Source: Streptomyces cinnamoneus
GTDB taxonomy: Bacteria > Actinomycetota > Actinomycetes > Streptomycetales > Streptomycetaceae
Direction: 5' to 3'
NCBI RefSeq assembly: GCF_014650495.1
Contig: NZ_BMVB01000002.1
Coordinates: 62,001-126,000 of the forward strand
DNA: 64,000 bases
Shown: piece after piece, positions 1 to 8,546 of the stretch
Position numbering within the stretch: position 1 is the first letter of the stretch
Layout of the letters: each line of letters starts with the position of its first letter
Position numbers and translations under genes: made by a program
The notes under the pieces: generated by a model
What the model was told of the DNA's origin: nothing
The model's database searches: none
What the model saw: only the letters and a program-made list of their open reading frames with translations

Positions 1-425
1 TCGGCCAGCTGGTGGCGACGGCCACCACGGAGCTGTCCGCGCTGGTGCACGACGAGATCGCACTGGCCAAGGCCGAACTGCGGCAGGACGCGCGGCGGCT
101 GGGCATCGGCGGCGGCGCCGTCGCCGCCGCAGGCGTCCTGGCGCTGTTCTCCCTGCCGGTACTGAGCTTCGCCGCTGCGTACGGCATCCACAACCTCGGT
201 CTCGGCCTCGCCTGGTCGTTCCTCATCACCGGTGGCGCGTTCCTGCTGATCGCGGCGGTGCTCCTGCTGCTGGCGGTCGCCAAGTTCAAGAAGATCAAGA
301 AGCCCGAGAAGTCCATCGCGTCGGCGAAGGAGACGGCGGCCGTGATCGGCACCGTCAAGCCGCACCCCCGGCCGGTGACCGTCACGGGCCGGACGGACGC
401 ATCTGTGACACGCTCGTCCGTATGA
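1..425 (+). CDS. Phage-holin-family (holin-X type) small membrane protein, 5' partial
   Basis: The reading frame is open to the left edge of the window, so the true start lies outside; a GTG at 12 is only an internal possibility. The visible part has an amphipathic charged N-terminal stretch rich in Ala, Glu and Lys, two hydrophobic segments (about residues 32-58 and 66-92 of the visible part) and a basic cytoplasmic-looking tail with KFKKIKK. This is the layout of the actinobacterial putative holin-X family, small membrane proteins of unknown physiological role despite the name. The stop overlaps the next start by 4 nt (ATGA), so translation of the hydrolase downstream is probably coupled to it. 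Confidence 0.8.
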   Translation, partial: GQLVATATTELSALVHDEIALAKAELRQDARRLGIGGGAVAAAGVLALFSLPVLSFAAAYGIHNLGLGLAWSFLITGGAFLLIAAVLLLLAVAKFKKIKKPEKSIASAKETAAVIGTVKPHPRPVTVTGRTDASVTRSSV

Positions 426-1432
426 CGGTGCCCGAGACCCCCGCAGCGCCCGCGTCCCCCGAGCCCGGCCGGCCCGTGACACCGGGGGCGGCGGGCGCCT
501 CGCCGGGGCCGGGGGCCTCCACGCCCGCCGCGGTCGTCCGGCCGGACGGCCCGTGGACGCACCGGGAGGTCGCGGCGAACGGGGCGCGGTTCCACATCGC
601 CGAGATGGGTGAGGGACCGCTGGTGCTGCTGTTGCACGGCTTCCCGCAGTTCTGGTGGACGTGGCGGCACCAGCTGCCCGCGCTCGCGGACGCGGGTTTC
701 CGGGCGGTGGCGATGGACCTGCGCGGGGTGGGCGGCAGCGACCGCACGCCCCGGGGGTACGACCCGGCGAACCTCGCCCTCGACATCACCGGCGTCGTCC
801 GTTCCCTCGGCGAGCCGGACGCCGCACTGGTCGGCCACGACCTCGGCGGCTACCTGGCCTGGACGGCGGCCGTGATGCGGCCCAAGCTGGTGCGCCGGCT
901 CGCGGTGTCCTCGATGCCGCACCCGCGCCGCTGGCGCTCGGCGATGCTCGCCGACCCCAAGCAGAGCGCCGCGAGCGCGCACATCTGGGGCTTCCAGCGG
1001 CCGTGGCTGCCCGAACGGCGGCTGGTCGCCGACGACGCGGCGCTGGTCGGCCGGCTGATCCGCGACTGGTCGGGGCCCCGGCTGCCGGACGACGAGGCGG
1101 TCGACGCCTACCGGACGGCCATGTCGATCCCCTCCACGGCGCACTGCTCGATCGAGCCCTACCGCTGGATGGTGCGTTCGCTGGCGCGCCCGGACGGCAT
1201 TCAGTTCAACCGCCGCATGAAGCGGCCGGTGCGGGTGCCCACGCTCCACCTGCACGGTTCCCTCGATCCGGTGATGCGCACGCGCAGTGCCGCGGGTTCC
1301 GGCGAGTACGTGGAGGCCCCTTACCGCTGGCGCCTCTTCGACGGGCTCGGACACTTCCCGCACGAGGAGGACCCGGCCGCGTTCTCGGCGGAGCTCATCG
1401 GCTGGCTGAACGACCCCGAACCGGACCGCTGA
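422..1432 (+). CDS. Alpha/beta hydrolase, epoxide hydrolase-like
   Basis: 336 aa alpha/beta-hydrolase. The oxyanion-hole motif HGFP is at residues 72-75 and the nucleophile elbow GHDLGG at 138-143. An Asp nucleophile (D140) instead of Ser is the hallmark of the epoxide hydrolase/haloalkane dehalogenase branch. The catalytic His is in the C-terminal GLGHFPHEE motif near residue 314. The first 45 residues are a Pro/Ala-rich low-complexity leader with no clear signal peptide. It sits next to the MarP-type protease gene, as ephE does beside marP in M. tuberculosis (from memory). The substrate cannot be read from sequence. Confidence 0.88.
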   Translation: MTVPETPAAPASPEPGRPVTPGAAGASPGPGASTPAAVVRPDGPWTHREVAANGARFHIAEMGEGPLVLLLHGFPQFWWTWRHQLPALADAGFRAVAMDLRGVGGSDRTPRGYDPANLALDITGVVRSLGEPDAALVGHDLGGYLAWTAAVMRPKLVRRLAVSSMPHPRRWRSAMLADPKQSAASAHIWGFQRPWLPERRLVADDAALVGRLIRDWSGPRLPDDEAVDAYRTAMSIPSTAHCSIEPYRWMVRSLARPDGIQFNRRMKRPVRVPTLHLHGSLDPVMRTRSAAGSGEYVEAPYRWRLFDGLGHFPHEEDPAAFSAELIGWLNDPEPDR

Positions 1433-1636
1433 GGGCCGATGACGGCCACTGAGGACGGACGAGGGGCCGGTAGCGGCGCAGGCGGGCCGGGCCCTCGGCG
1501 CGGGGGCCGTGCCCGTGGCGCGTCCGCTCAGCGGAGGGGAACGTCCGTTCACCGAACAGCCAATTGCCCCGCGCATAGGCCAATTGCCGGACCCAGGGGC
1601 GATTACCGACCTTTGGGCCCGGGCAGAGCTTCAGGT

Positions 1637-1846
1637 ATGGGCTGGACGCACGACTACCGCGACGTGACCGACGTGACCTCGGAGCGTGGCGCCGAGGCCG
1701 ATACCGCGCTGGCGGTGACGGAGGCACCCGCTCGGGGACGGCACCGGCCGGAGGCCGGACCCGACCCCCGCATCGGCATTCCACGGATCATCCGACGCCG
1801 CGCCCGCTGGGTGTCGGCGCGGCTGCGGCACCCCCGCAGCCGCTGA
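1637..1846 (+). CDS. Small hypothetical protein (69 aa)
   Basis: ATG-initiated frame in the 486-bp gap between the hydrolase and the convergent protease. Third codon positions are about 85-90 percent G/C, which fits coding DNA. The first half is acidic (DVTDV, ERGAEAD) and the C-terminal 20 residues are strongly basic (RIIRRRARW). The only ribosome-binding candidate is a weak AGG directly before the ATG. I do not recognise the family. The remaining 1433-1636 stretch shows nothing I can name. Confidence 0.4.
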   Translation: MGWTHDYRDVTDVTSERGAEADTALAVTEAPARGRHRPEAGPDPRIGIPRIIRRRARWVSARLRHPRSR

Positions 1847-1918
1847 CCCGCCGCGGCTCGCACGTCCGTACGACCCCGAGAAGGCCCCTGCGCGGCCCAC
1901 TGTGCCCGCTGGGGCCCG

Positions 1919-3118
1919 TCAGAGGGCGCACCCCTGGGTATTGGCCCGGTCCGTCGCCGTGCGCCCGTACGTGGCGTCCTCGCGGACCTCGTCCGCGGTG
2001 AGGGCGTAGCCGGTGTCCGCGTCGTCGAGCGACTTGGCGAAGACCACTCCGTAGACCTTGCCGTCCGGCGTGAGCAGGGGACCGCCCGAATTGCCCTGGC
2101 GCACGGTGGCGTAGAGGGAGTAGACGTCGCGGCGGACGTTGCCGCGGTGGTAGATGTCCGGGCCGTTGGCCTGGACGCGGCTGCGGACGCGCGCGGCCCG
2201 CACGTCGTACGAACCGTTCTCCGGGAAGCCCGCGACGATGGCGCTCTTGCCGCTCTCCGCGTCGTCCCCGGCGAACCGCAGCACGGGCGCGTCCAGCGAC
2301 GGCACGTCGAGGACGGCGATGTCGCGCTTCCAGTCGTAGAGCACCACCTTCGCGTCGTGGAGGCGGCCCTGGCCGCCGATCTGCACGGTGGGCTCGTCCA
2401 CGCCGCCGACGACGTGCGCGTTGGTCATCACGCGGTGGGGGGCGAACACGAAGCCGGTGCCCTCCAGGACCTTGCCGCAGCTGGGCGCGTTGCCGACGAC
2501 CTTGACGATGCTGCGCTGGGCGGCCACGGCGACCGGGCTGCCCGCGAGCTCGGGGTCGGGAGCGGGAACGGAGGTGATCGGCTCGTTGGAGAACGGCGCG
2601 AAGACCTGCGGGAAGCCGTTCTGCGCGAGGACGGTGCTGAAGTCGGCGAACCAGGTGTTGGCCTGGGAGGGGACGACCCGGGCAACGCCCAGCAGCACCT
2701 TGGAGCTGCGGACCTCCTTGCCCAGCGTCGGCAGGGTCGTACCGGCGAGGGCGGAGCCGATCAGCCAGGCGACCAGCAGCATGGCGACGACGTTGACGAG
2801 CGCACCGCCCGTGGCGTCCAGCGCACGCGCCGGGGACCACGTGATGTGGCGGCGCAGCTTGTTGCCGAGGTGGGTGGTGGCGGCCTGCCCCACGGAGGCG
2901 CACAGGATGATGATCGCCACGGCCGCGATGGCCGCGACGGTGCCCGGCTCGGCATCGTCGGTGGCGCTGTCCCAGATCACGGGCAGCGCGTAGACCGCGG
3001 CCAGGCCGCCGCCGAGAAAGCCGATCACCGACAGCACGCCGACGACGAAGCCCTGGCGGTAGCCGACGACCGCGAACCACACAGCGGCGATCAGCAGCAC
3101 GATGTCCAGCACGTTCAC
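1919..3118 (-). CDS. marP: MarP-type membrane-anchored serine protease (CvpA + trypsin-like)
   Basis: 399 aa from a GTG start preceded by GCGAGG at 9-12 nt; an upstream in-frame start is less likely because it would skip this RBS. Residues 1-130 are a CvpA-like domain with four hydrophobic helices; about 190-399 is a periplasmic chymotrypsin-like protease. The triad is visible as H235 (TNAHV), D266 (KRDIAVLD) and S344 (QGNSGGP). Cys214 and Cys397 match the disulfide pair of mycobacterial MarP (C214/C395), which controls activity under oxidation. In mycobacteria MarP resists acid stress by activating the peptidoglycan hydrolase RipA; that role is inferred here. It follows nth and the Nudix gene in one direction. 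Confidence 0.92.
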   Translation of the reverse strand: MNVLDIVLLIAAVWFAVVGYRQGFVVGVLSVIGFLGGGLAAVYALPVIWDSATDDAEPGTVAAIAAVAIIILCASVGQAATTHLGNKLRRHITWSPARALDATGGALVNVVAMLLVAWLIGSALAGTTLPTLGKEVRSSKVLLGVARVVPSQANTWFADFSTVLAQNGFPQVFAPFSNEPITSVPAPDPELAGSPVAVAAQRSIVKVVGNAPSCGKVLEGTGFVFAPHRVMTNAHVVGGVDEPTVQIGGQGRLHDAKVVLYDWKRDIAVLDVPSLDAPVLRFAGDDAESGKSAIVAGFPENGSYDVRAARVRSRVQANGPDIYHRGNVRRDVYSLYATVRQGNSGGPLLTPDGKVYGVVFAKSLDDADTGYALTADEVREDATYGRTATDRANTQGCAL

Positions 3119-3176
3119 CGAAAGATGCCTCGCATTGCAGTTGTCGTGGCCAGCGGGGGCCACCGTCTCATGCCCG

Positions 3177-3860
3177 TCAGGGTCGCCCGTCCAGCGGGAC
3201 CTCCCGCTCGCGGTCCCACGGCCGCTCCCAGCCGGCGTAGTGCAGGATCCGGTCGATCACTCCGGCGGTGAACCCCCACACCAGCGCCGGTCCGACGCGA
3301 AAGGCCGGGCCCCGGTGGCCGCTGGGGTGTATGGCCATGGCGCGGTTGGCGGGAGCGGTCAGCTCGGCGACGGGGACGGTGAAGACCCGGGCCGTCTCCT
3401 GCAACGAGACGGGCGCGACGGGGCTGGGCTTGCGCCACCAGCCGAGCACGGGCGTCACGACGAACCCGCTGACGGGGATGTAGAGCCGGGGCAGCACGCC
3501 GAAGACCTGGACGCCGGAGGCGTCGAGCCCGGTCTCCTCCTCGGCCTCGCGCAGCGCGGCCCGCACCGGCCCGTCGCCCTCCGGGTCGCCGTCTTCCGGA
3601 TCGAGGGCGCCACCGGGGAAGGACAGCTGGCCCGCGTGCGAGCGCAGGGTGCCGGCCCGTTCGAGCAGCAGGAGCTCGGGGCCCTGCTCGCCCTCGCCGA
3701 AGAGGATGAGCACGGCGGACTGACGGCCCCCGGTCTCCGGCGGGAGGAAGCGGCTGAGCTGGTGCGGCTCGACCGTCCCTGCGGCGCGGACCACCGGCTC
3801 CAGCCACTCGGGGAGCCCCTCCGTGCTGACCGTGATCTCCTTGCCGTACGTGCTGGTCAT
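3177..3860 (-). CDS. CoA pyrophosphatase, Nudix hydrolase
   Basis: 227 aa. It has the UPF0035/CoA-pyrophosphatase signature LRSHAGQLSFPGG immediately before a Nudix box (GG...REAEEETG), so it probably hydrolyses CoA or its derivatives to 4'-phosphopantetheine and 3',5'-ADP. The chosen ATG has a GGGGGAAG RBS 6-13 nt upstream. An alternative GTG at 3980 overlaps the nth stop (GTGA) and stays open through 3861-3976. That would add 40 residues of repetitive Pro/Glu/Ser/Asp sequence, so coupled translation from nth is a real alternative. About 58 bp downstream lies marP. Confidence 0.88.
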   Translation of the reverse strand: MTSTYGKEITVSTEGLPEWLEPVVRAAGTVEPHQLSRFLPPETGGRQSAVLILFGEGEQGPELLLLERAGTLRSHAGQLSFPGGALDPEDGDPEGDGPVRAALREAEEETGLDASGVQVFGVLPRLYIPVSGFVVTPVLGWWRKPSPVAPVSLQETARVFTVPVAELTAPANRAMAIHPSGHRGPAFRVGPALVWGFTAGVIDRILHYAGWERPWDREREVPLDGRP

Positions 3861-3976
3861 ACGCTTCCCCCGGTCGTCTTCGGCATCGCTGCGGCGGTCT
3901 TCGGACGGCTGCTCTTCGGACGGCTGCTCTTCGGGCAGACGGTCTTCGGGCGGGCGGCCTTCGGGCGGGCGATCGG

Positions 3977-4903
3977 TCACTCGGCTCCCAGCGGGGGCGC
4001 GGGCTCGCCCGGGTAGTCCGGCGGCGGCTTGAGCCGCTGGCCCGGCCGGCCGCCCATCTCGTACTTGAGCAGCTTCTTCGCCTTCTCCGGGTCCGTCTCG
4101 CCCTCGCCGAAGGACGGGCAGAGCGGAGCGATCGGGCACGCGCCGCAGGCCGGCCTGCGCGCGTGGCAGACCCGGCGCCCGTGGAAGATCACGCGATGCG
4201 AGAGCATCGTCCACTCGCTCTTGGGGAAGAGAGCACAGACGTCGGCCTCGACCTTCTCCGCGTCCTGCGCGTCCGTCCACTTCCAGCGCCGCACGAGGCG
4301 GCCGAAGTGGGTGTCGACCGTGATCCCCGGGACGCCGAAGGCGTTGCCCAGGACGACATTGGCCGTCTTGCGGCCGACGCCGGGAAGCGTGACCAGATCC
4401 TGCAGGCGCCCGGGCACCTCGCCGCCGAAGCGGTCGCGCAGGGCGGCGGAGAGACCTATGAGGGACTTGGTCTTGGCCCGGAAGAAACCCGTCGGCCGGA
4501 TCAGCTGCTCCAGCGTCTCGGGGTCGGCCGCCGCCATGTCCTCGGGGGTGGGATAGGCGGCGAAGAGGGCGGGGGTGGTCTGGTTGACCCTCAGGTCGGT
4601 GGTCTGCGCGGAGAGGACCGTGGCGACCAGGAGCTGGAAGGGATTCTCGAAGTCCAGCTCGGGGTGGGCGTAGTGATAGACCTCGGCGAGCTCGCGGTTG
4701 ATCCGGCGCGCGCGGCGCACCAGCGCGGTCCGTGACTCCGCCGCCCGAGGCTCCGCCGCACCGACGGCTGCACCCTCCGGCGTTTTCTTCGTCTTGACGG
4801 CTTTTGTCTTCTTCGCGGCGGGGCGTTCGCCCACAGCGGAATTACGAGCCGGGGTCACCCTCCCGGCCCCCTTGCCCTGTGCTCTCACCGGCGTATTGGA
4901 CAC
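3977..4903 (-). CDS. nth: Endonuclease III (DNA glycosylase/AP lyase)
   Basis: 308 aa. The helix-hairpin-helix [12 protein letters not shown] carries the catalytic Lys, followed by the catalytic Asp in VDTHFGRL. The C-terminal iron-sulfur cluster motif C-X6-C-X2-C-X5-C is intact. It removes oxidised pyrimidines in base excision repair. An approximately 70-residue Lys/Ala/Pro-rich N-terminal tail precedes the domain, longer than in E. coli Nth. The GTG start has no Shine-Dalgarno sequence, but TAGTCT ends 6 nt before it, consistent with a leaderless mRNA. It is the first gene of the leftward nth-Nudix-marP run and is divergent from crp. Confidence 0.95.
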   Translation of the reverse strand: MSNTPVRAQGKGAGRVTPARNSAVGERPAAKKTKAVKTKKTPEGAAVGAAEPRAAESRTALVRRARRINRELAEVYHYAHPELDFENPFQLLVATVLSAQTTDLRVNQTTPALFAAYPTPEDMAAADPETLEQLIRPTGFFRAKTKSLIGLSAALRDRFGGEVPGRLQDLVTLPGVGRKTANVVLGNAFGVPGITVDTHFGRLVRRWKWTDAQDAEKVEADVCALFPKSEWTMLSHRVIFHGRRVCHARRPACGACPIAPLCPSFGEGETDPEKAKKLLKYEMGGRPGQRLKPPPDYPGEPAPPLGAE

Positions 4904-5006
4904 CCGGCCAGACTAAAGCCCAGCACTGACATCCGCCCCGGCCGCAGGAAAACCACAGCCCAATCGGACCCCTGCCGTAGGGCTCCGGGCGACGATGCGC
5001 CACACT

Positions 5007-5022
5007 TGTGTTTGATCACACA
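5007..5022. promoter_or_regulatory. Crp-binding palindrome upstream of crp
   Basis: TGTGT-N6-ACACA, a perfect half-site inverted repeat matching the Crp-family GTG-N8-CAC pattern. It lies 63 bp before the crp start and 104 bp before the divergent nth start, so autoregulation is likely and control of nth is possible. Confidence 0.7.
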
Positions 5023-5084
5023 GTTTTACCGACGGGCATCATGGAGACCACGGTCCCCTGTGCATGTCGACAAGGAGAGAACTC

Positions 5085-5759
5085 GTGGACGACGTTCTGC
5101 GGCGCGCCCCGCTTTTCGCGGCGCTCGATGACGAGCAGGCCGCTGAGCTGCGCGCCTCCATGGGCGAGGTGACGCTCGCGAGGGGCGACGCCCTGTTCCA
5201 CGAAGGCGACCCGGGCGACCGCCTCTACGTGGTGACCGAGGGCAAGGTGAAGCTCCACCGCACCTCCCCCGACGGCCGCGAGAACATGCTGGCGGTCCTC
5301 GGCCCCGGTGAGCTCATCGGCGAGCTGTCGCTGTTCGACCCCGGACCGCGCACGGCCACCGCCACCGCGCTCACCGAGGTCAAGCTGCTCGGCCTCGGCC
5401 ACGGCGACCTCCAGCCCTGGCTCAACGCCCGCCCGGAGGTGGCCACCGCCCTGCTGCGCGCCGTCGCACGCCGGCTGCGCCGCACCAACGACTCGATGTC
5501 GGACCTCGTCTTCTCCGACGTCCCCGGCCGTGTCGCCAAGGCCCTGCTGGACCTGTCCCGCCGCTTCGGCGTCCAGTCCGAAGAGGGCATCCACGTCGTG
5601 CACGACCTCACGCAGGAGGAGCTCGCCCAGCTGGTCGGCGCCTCCCGCGAGACCGTCAACAAGGCCCTCGCGGACTTCGCGGGCCGCGGCTGGCTCCGCC
5701 TGGAGGCCCGCGCCGTGATCCTGCTGGACGTCGAGCGGCTCGCCAAGCGCTCCCGCTGA
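5085..5759 (+). CDS. crp: cAMP receptor protein Crp
   Basis: 224 aa CRP/FNR regulator. The N-terminal cNMP-binding beta-roll has a well-formed phosphate-binding cassette (GELIGELSLFDPGPRTA, residues 75-91), and the C-terminal winged helix includes TQEELAQLVGASRETVNKAL. I chose the GTG at 5085 because AAGGAG sits 7 nt before it; an ATG at 5064 has no RBS and would place this RBS inside the gene. In Streptomyces coelicolor Crp controls germination, development and antibiotic output. A strong Crp site lies upstream and a perfect hairpin terminator follows. Confidence 0.96.
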   Translation: MDDVLRRAPLFAALDDEQAAELRASMGEVTLARGDALFHEGDPGDRLYVVTEGKVKLHRTSPDGRENMLAVLGPGELIGELSLFDPGPRTATATALTEVKLLGLGHGDLQPWLNARPEVATALLRAVARRLRRTNDSMSDLVFSDVPGRVAKALLDLSRRFGVQSEEGIHVVHDLTQEELAQLVGASRETVNKALADFAGRGWLRLEARAVILLDVERLAKRSR

Positions 5760-5781
5760 ACCGGCAGGACCGCATGCGTCC

Positions 5782-5816
5782 GGAGCCCCGCCGCGCACCA
5801 CGCGCGGCGGGGCTCT
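5782..5816 (+). terminator. Hairpin terminator of crp
   Basis: The arms pair over 15 bp of mainly G/C (including one G-T pair at the base) around a 5-nt loop (ACCAC), starting 22 nt after the crp stop. No U-tract follows, which is usual for Streptomyces. It could also serve the convergent MBL gene. Confidence 0.8.
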
Positions 5817-5850
5817 CGCATGCCCGCCCCGAGCCGAGGCCGGCGACGGT

Positions 5851-6681
5851 TCAGATCAGGCCGTGCTCCTCCAGGTAGTCCAGCTGCGCCCGCACCGACA
5901 GCTCGGCCGCCGGCCACAGGGCGCGGTCGACGTCCGCGTAGACGGCCGCCACGACCTCGCCCGCCGTCCGGTGGCCGTTCTCGACCGCCGTCTCGACCTG
6001 GGCGAGGCGCTTGGCGCGGTGGGCGAGGTAGAACTCGACGGCGCCCCGGGCGTCGTCCAGCACCGGCCCGTGCCCGGGCAGCACCACCTCCACGTCCTCC
6101 TCGACCGTGAGCGCGCGCAGCCGGCGCAGGGAGTCGAGGTAGTCGCCGAGCCGGCCGTCGGGGTGCGCGACGATCGTGGTGCCGCGGCCCAGCACGGTGT
6201 CGCCGCTGAGCACCGCACCGTCCGCCGGAAGGTGGAAGCAGAGGGAGTCGGCGGTGTGCCCGGGCGTGGAGATCACGTGGAGCTCCAGACCGCCGGTGGT
6301 GATCACGTCCCCCACGCCGAGTCCTTCGCCGCCCAGCCGCAGCGCCGGGTCCAGCGCGCGCACGTGCGTACCCGTCAGCTCGGCGAAGCGCGCGGCGCCA
6401 CCGCTGTGGTCGGCATGGCCATGCGTGAGGAGGGTCAGGGCGACGCGCTTGCCCGCCGCTTCCGCTGTGGCGATGACCTCGCGCAGGTGGCTCTCGTCCA
6501 GCGGTCCCGGATCGACCACGACGGCCAGGTCGGAGTCGGGCTCGGCCAGGATCCAGGTGTTGGTGCCCTCCAGCGTCATGGCGGACGGGTTGGGTGCGAG
6601 CACGCACGTCGCCCGGGCGGTCGCCGGGCCGCCGGCAGCACCCGGGCGCGGCCGTCCGGGGAGGTCGGTGGGGTACGTCAT
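5851..6681 (-). CDS. MBL-fold metallo-hydrolase
   Basis: 276 aa metallo-beta-lactamase-fold enzyme with the metal-binding HGHADH motif at residues 87-92, a downstream GHTADS and GHGP His ligands, and a C-terminal helical region like that of LACTB2/RNase Z-related hydrolases. The family includes endoribonucleases and thioesterases; the substrate is not evident. Its ATG overlaps the stop of the upstream Nudix gene by 4 nt, so the two are an operon. It is convergent with crp. Confidence 0.88.
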   Translation of the reverse strand: MTYPTDLPGRPRPGAAGGPATARATCVLAPNPSAMTLEGTNTWILAEPDSDLAVVVDPGPLDESHLREVIATAEAAGKRVALTLLTHGHADHSGGAARFAELTGTHVRALDPALRLGGEGLGVGDVITTGGLELHVISTPGHTADSLCFHLPADGAVLSGDTVLGRGTTIVAHPDGRLGDYLDSLRRLRALTVEEDVEVVLPGHGPVLDDARGAVEFYLAHRAKRLAQVETAVENGHRTAGEVVAAVYADVDRALWPAAELSVRAQLDYLEEHGLI

Positions 6682-7670
6682 GCGTCGGCTCCCTCGGGTC
6701 CTGAGGTTCCGGAACGTCCGGAGACGATGTGCCGGTCGGTCTGTTGGCCGGACTGCCCGCCGGCTTGTGGGCCGGAGTGCTGGCCGGGCTGCTCGCCCGG
6801 CTGCCCGCCCGACTGCTGGTCGATGCGTTTGGTGAACTCCTCGTGCCCCGGCCAGCTCAGCACGATCTCTTCCCCGACGAGCCGCGCCTGAGCCAGTACG
6901 GGCGTGAGATCCCGCTCACCCGAGGCCGCCAGAGTGTCGGCCGGCGTCGCGTACGGCAGCAGCGAACGCAGTGTGGAGATGGTCGGCGGCATCATCAGCA
7001 GATCGCCCCGGTCGTAGCCGGCGGCCGCCTCGGCCGGAGCGGTCCAGACCGTACGGTCGGCCTCGGTGGAGGCGTTGCGGGTGCGCTGCCCTTCGGGCAG
7101 GGCGGCGACGAAGAACCAGGTGTCGTAGCGACGCGGCTCGAACTCGGGCGTGATCCAGCGTGCCCACGGGCCCAGGAGGTCGCTGCGCAGCAGCAGGCCG
7201 CGCCGTTCGAGGAAGTCCGCGAAGGACAGCGCGCGGCTGACGAGCGCGGCCCGGTCGGCCTCCCACTCGTCCCCGGTGGTGTCCGCGACGACCGTGTCCG
7301 GCGTCCGGCCGGCCAGCAGGACGCCCGCTTCTTCGAAGGTCTCGCGGACGGCCGCGCAGACGATGGCCTGCGCGGTGGCGGCGTCGGTGCCCAGACGAGC
7401 CGCCCAGTCCGCGCGCGAGGGACCCGCCCAGGGCACGTCGCGCTCGTCGCGCGGATCGACCGAACCACCCGGATACGCGTACGCGCCCCCGGCGAAAGCC
7501 ATGGAGGCGCGTCTGCGCAGCATGTGAACGGCGAGTCCGTCGCCGCCGGCGCGCAGCAGCAGAACGGTCGCGGCGCGGCGGGGCGCCACTGGCCGGAGCT
7601 CGCCGCGGGAGAGCGCTCTGATCCGGTCCGGCCACTCCGCCGGGTACCACTGGCCGTTCGAAGTCGACAT
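6678..7670 (-). CDS. Nudix hydrolase with Gln/Gly-rich tail
   Basis: 330 aa. The Nudix motif is split as in the NUDT7/8-like group: GGSVDP, then a 40-residue spacer, then AAVRETFEEAGV. The catalytic REx2EE core is intact. The last 45 residues are low complexity (repeats of GGQPGEQPG-type sequence) and probably disordered. TAGCAT ends 6 nt before the ATG and no RBS is visible, suggesting a leaderless transcript. It is coupled to the MBL hydrolase downstream. The substrate is unknown. Confidence 0.85.
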   Translation of the reverse strand: MSTSNGQWYPAEWPDRIRALSRGELRPVAPRRAATVLLLRAGGDGLAVHMLRRRASMAFAGGAYAYPGGSVDPRDERDVPWAGPSRADWAARLGTDAATAQAIVCAAVRETFEEAGVLLAGRTPDTVVADTTGDEWEADRAALVSRALSFADFLERRGLLLRSDLLGPWARWITPEFEPRRYDTWFFVAALPEGQRTRNASTEADRTVWTAPAEAAAGYDRGDLLMMPPTISTLRSLLPYATPADTLAASGERDLTPVLAQARLVGEEIVLSWPGHEEFTKRIDQQSGGQPGEQPGQHSGPQAGGQSGQQTDRHIVSGRSGTSGPEGADA

Positions 7671-7750
7671 GGCCGGATGCTATGCGCTCGCGCGCGGATG
7701 TTCGAGAGGACGCAGCCTGCGGCTGCGCGCGTGGGTCCCGGCCAGGAGCC

Positions 7751-7829
7751 CCGGCCCCGTCACGAGCCGGAACCACCGGAGCCGCTACCCGGCCCCGTCA
7801 CGGACCGGAGCCGGAGCCGGCCCCGTCAC
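7751..7829. repeat. Three copies of CCGGCCCCGTCAC
   Basis: Exact 13-bp copies begin at 7751, 7789 and 7817 in the 185-bp gap between the RidA gene and the Nudix start. Spacing is irregular (38 and 28 bp). They could be binding sites or GC-rich slippage; no function is visible. Confidence 0.5.
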
Positions 7830-7855
7830 AGGTCCCGGCTCCCGACCCGCAGTGG

Positions 7856-8320
7856 TCAGTCCCGGACCTCGACCAGGACCTCGACCTCGACCGGTGCGTC
7901 CAGCGGCAGCACGGCCACGCCCACGGCCGAGCGGGCGTGCACGCCCTTCTCGCCCAGGACCTCGCCCAGCAGCTCGCTCGCGCCGTTCAGCACGCCCGGG
8001 TGACCGGTGAAGTCCGGCGCGGAGGCCACGAAGCCGACGACCTTCACGACCCGCACGATCTTGTCGAGGTCGCCGATGACGGACTTCACCGCGGCCAGGG
8101 CGTTGAGGGCACAGATGCCCGCCAGCTCCTTGGCCTGCTCGGGGCTGACCTCGGCACCGACCTTGCCGGTGGCCGGAACCGCGCCCTTGACCATCGGCAG
8201 CTGGCCGGCGGTGTAGACGTACGCGCCGGTGCGCACGGCCGGCTGGTAGGCGGCAAGCGGAGGAACGACCTCCGGCAGGGTCAGCCCCAGCTCGGCGAGC
8301 TTGGCCTCGACCGCACTCAC
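7856..8320 (-). CDS. RidA/YjgF-family protein
   Basis: 154 aa RidA-fold protein (enamine/imine deaminase superfamily), with typical segments YTAGQLPM and the C-terminal PLDAPVEVEVLVEV strand. The canonical C-terminal Arg context of true RidA (a conserved R before the E-V-E strand) is not obvious, so deaminase activity is uncertain. The GTG start has GGGAGAAGG just upstream and overlaps the stop of the DUF4177 gene (GTGA), so the pair is coupled. Confidence 0.85.
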   Translation of the reverse strand: MSAVEAKLAELGLTLPEVVPPLAAYQPAVRTGAYVYTAGQLPMVKGAVPATGKVGAEVSPEQAKELAGICALNALAAVKSVIGDLDKIVRVVKVVGFVASAPDFTGHPGVLNGASELLGEVLGEKGVHARSAVGVAVLPLDAPVEVEVLVEVRD

Positions 8321-8475
8321 GCCTTCTCCCGCTTGAGGTAGGCCACCAGCTGCTCGGGGTTGTTGGGACCCGGCACGACCTGGACGAGCTCCCAGCCGTC
8401 CTCGCCCCAGGTGTCCAGAATCTGCTTGGTCGCGTGCACGAGAAGCGGCACGGTCGCGTATTCCCACTTGGTCAT
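8317..8475 (-). CDS. DUF4177-like small protein (52 aa)
   Basis: 52 aa beginning MTKWEYATVPLL and containing GEDGWELVQVV, the W-E-Y...DGWELV pattern of DUF4177 proteins, whose function is unknown. TACAGT ends 6 nt before the ATG without an RBS (leaderless pattern). The stop overlaps the RidA start by 4 nt. It is divergent from the ArsA-like ATPase gene, with 71 bp between the starts. Confidence 0.85.
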   Translation of the reverse strand: MTKWEYATVPLLVHATKQILDTWGEDGWELVQVVPGPNNPEQLVAYLKREKA

Positions 8476-8546
8476 GGCCCGACTGTAATGCCTCATACCG
8501 ACAGCCTCGTGCGTAGCCCGCGCGGCGACTGGTTAGGCTCCGCTGC

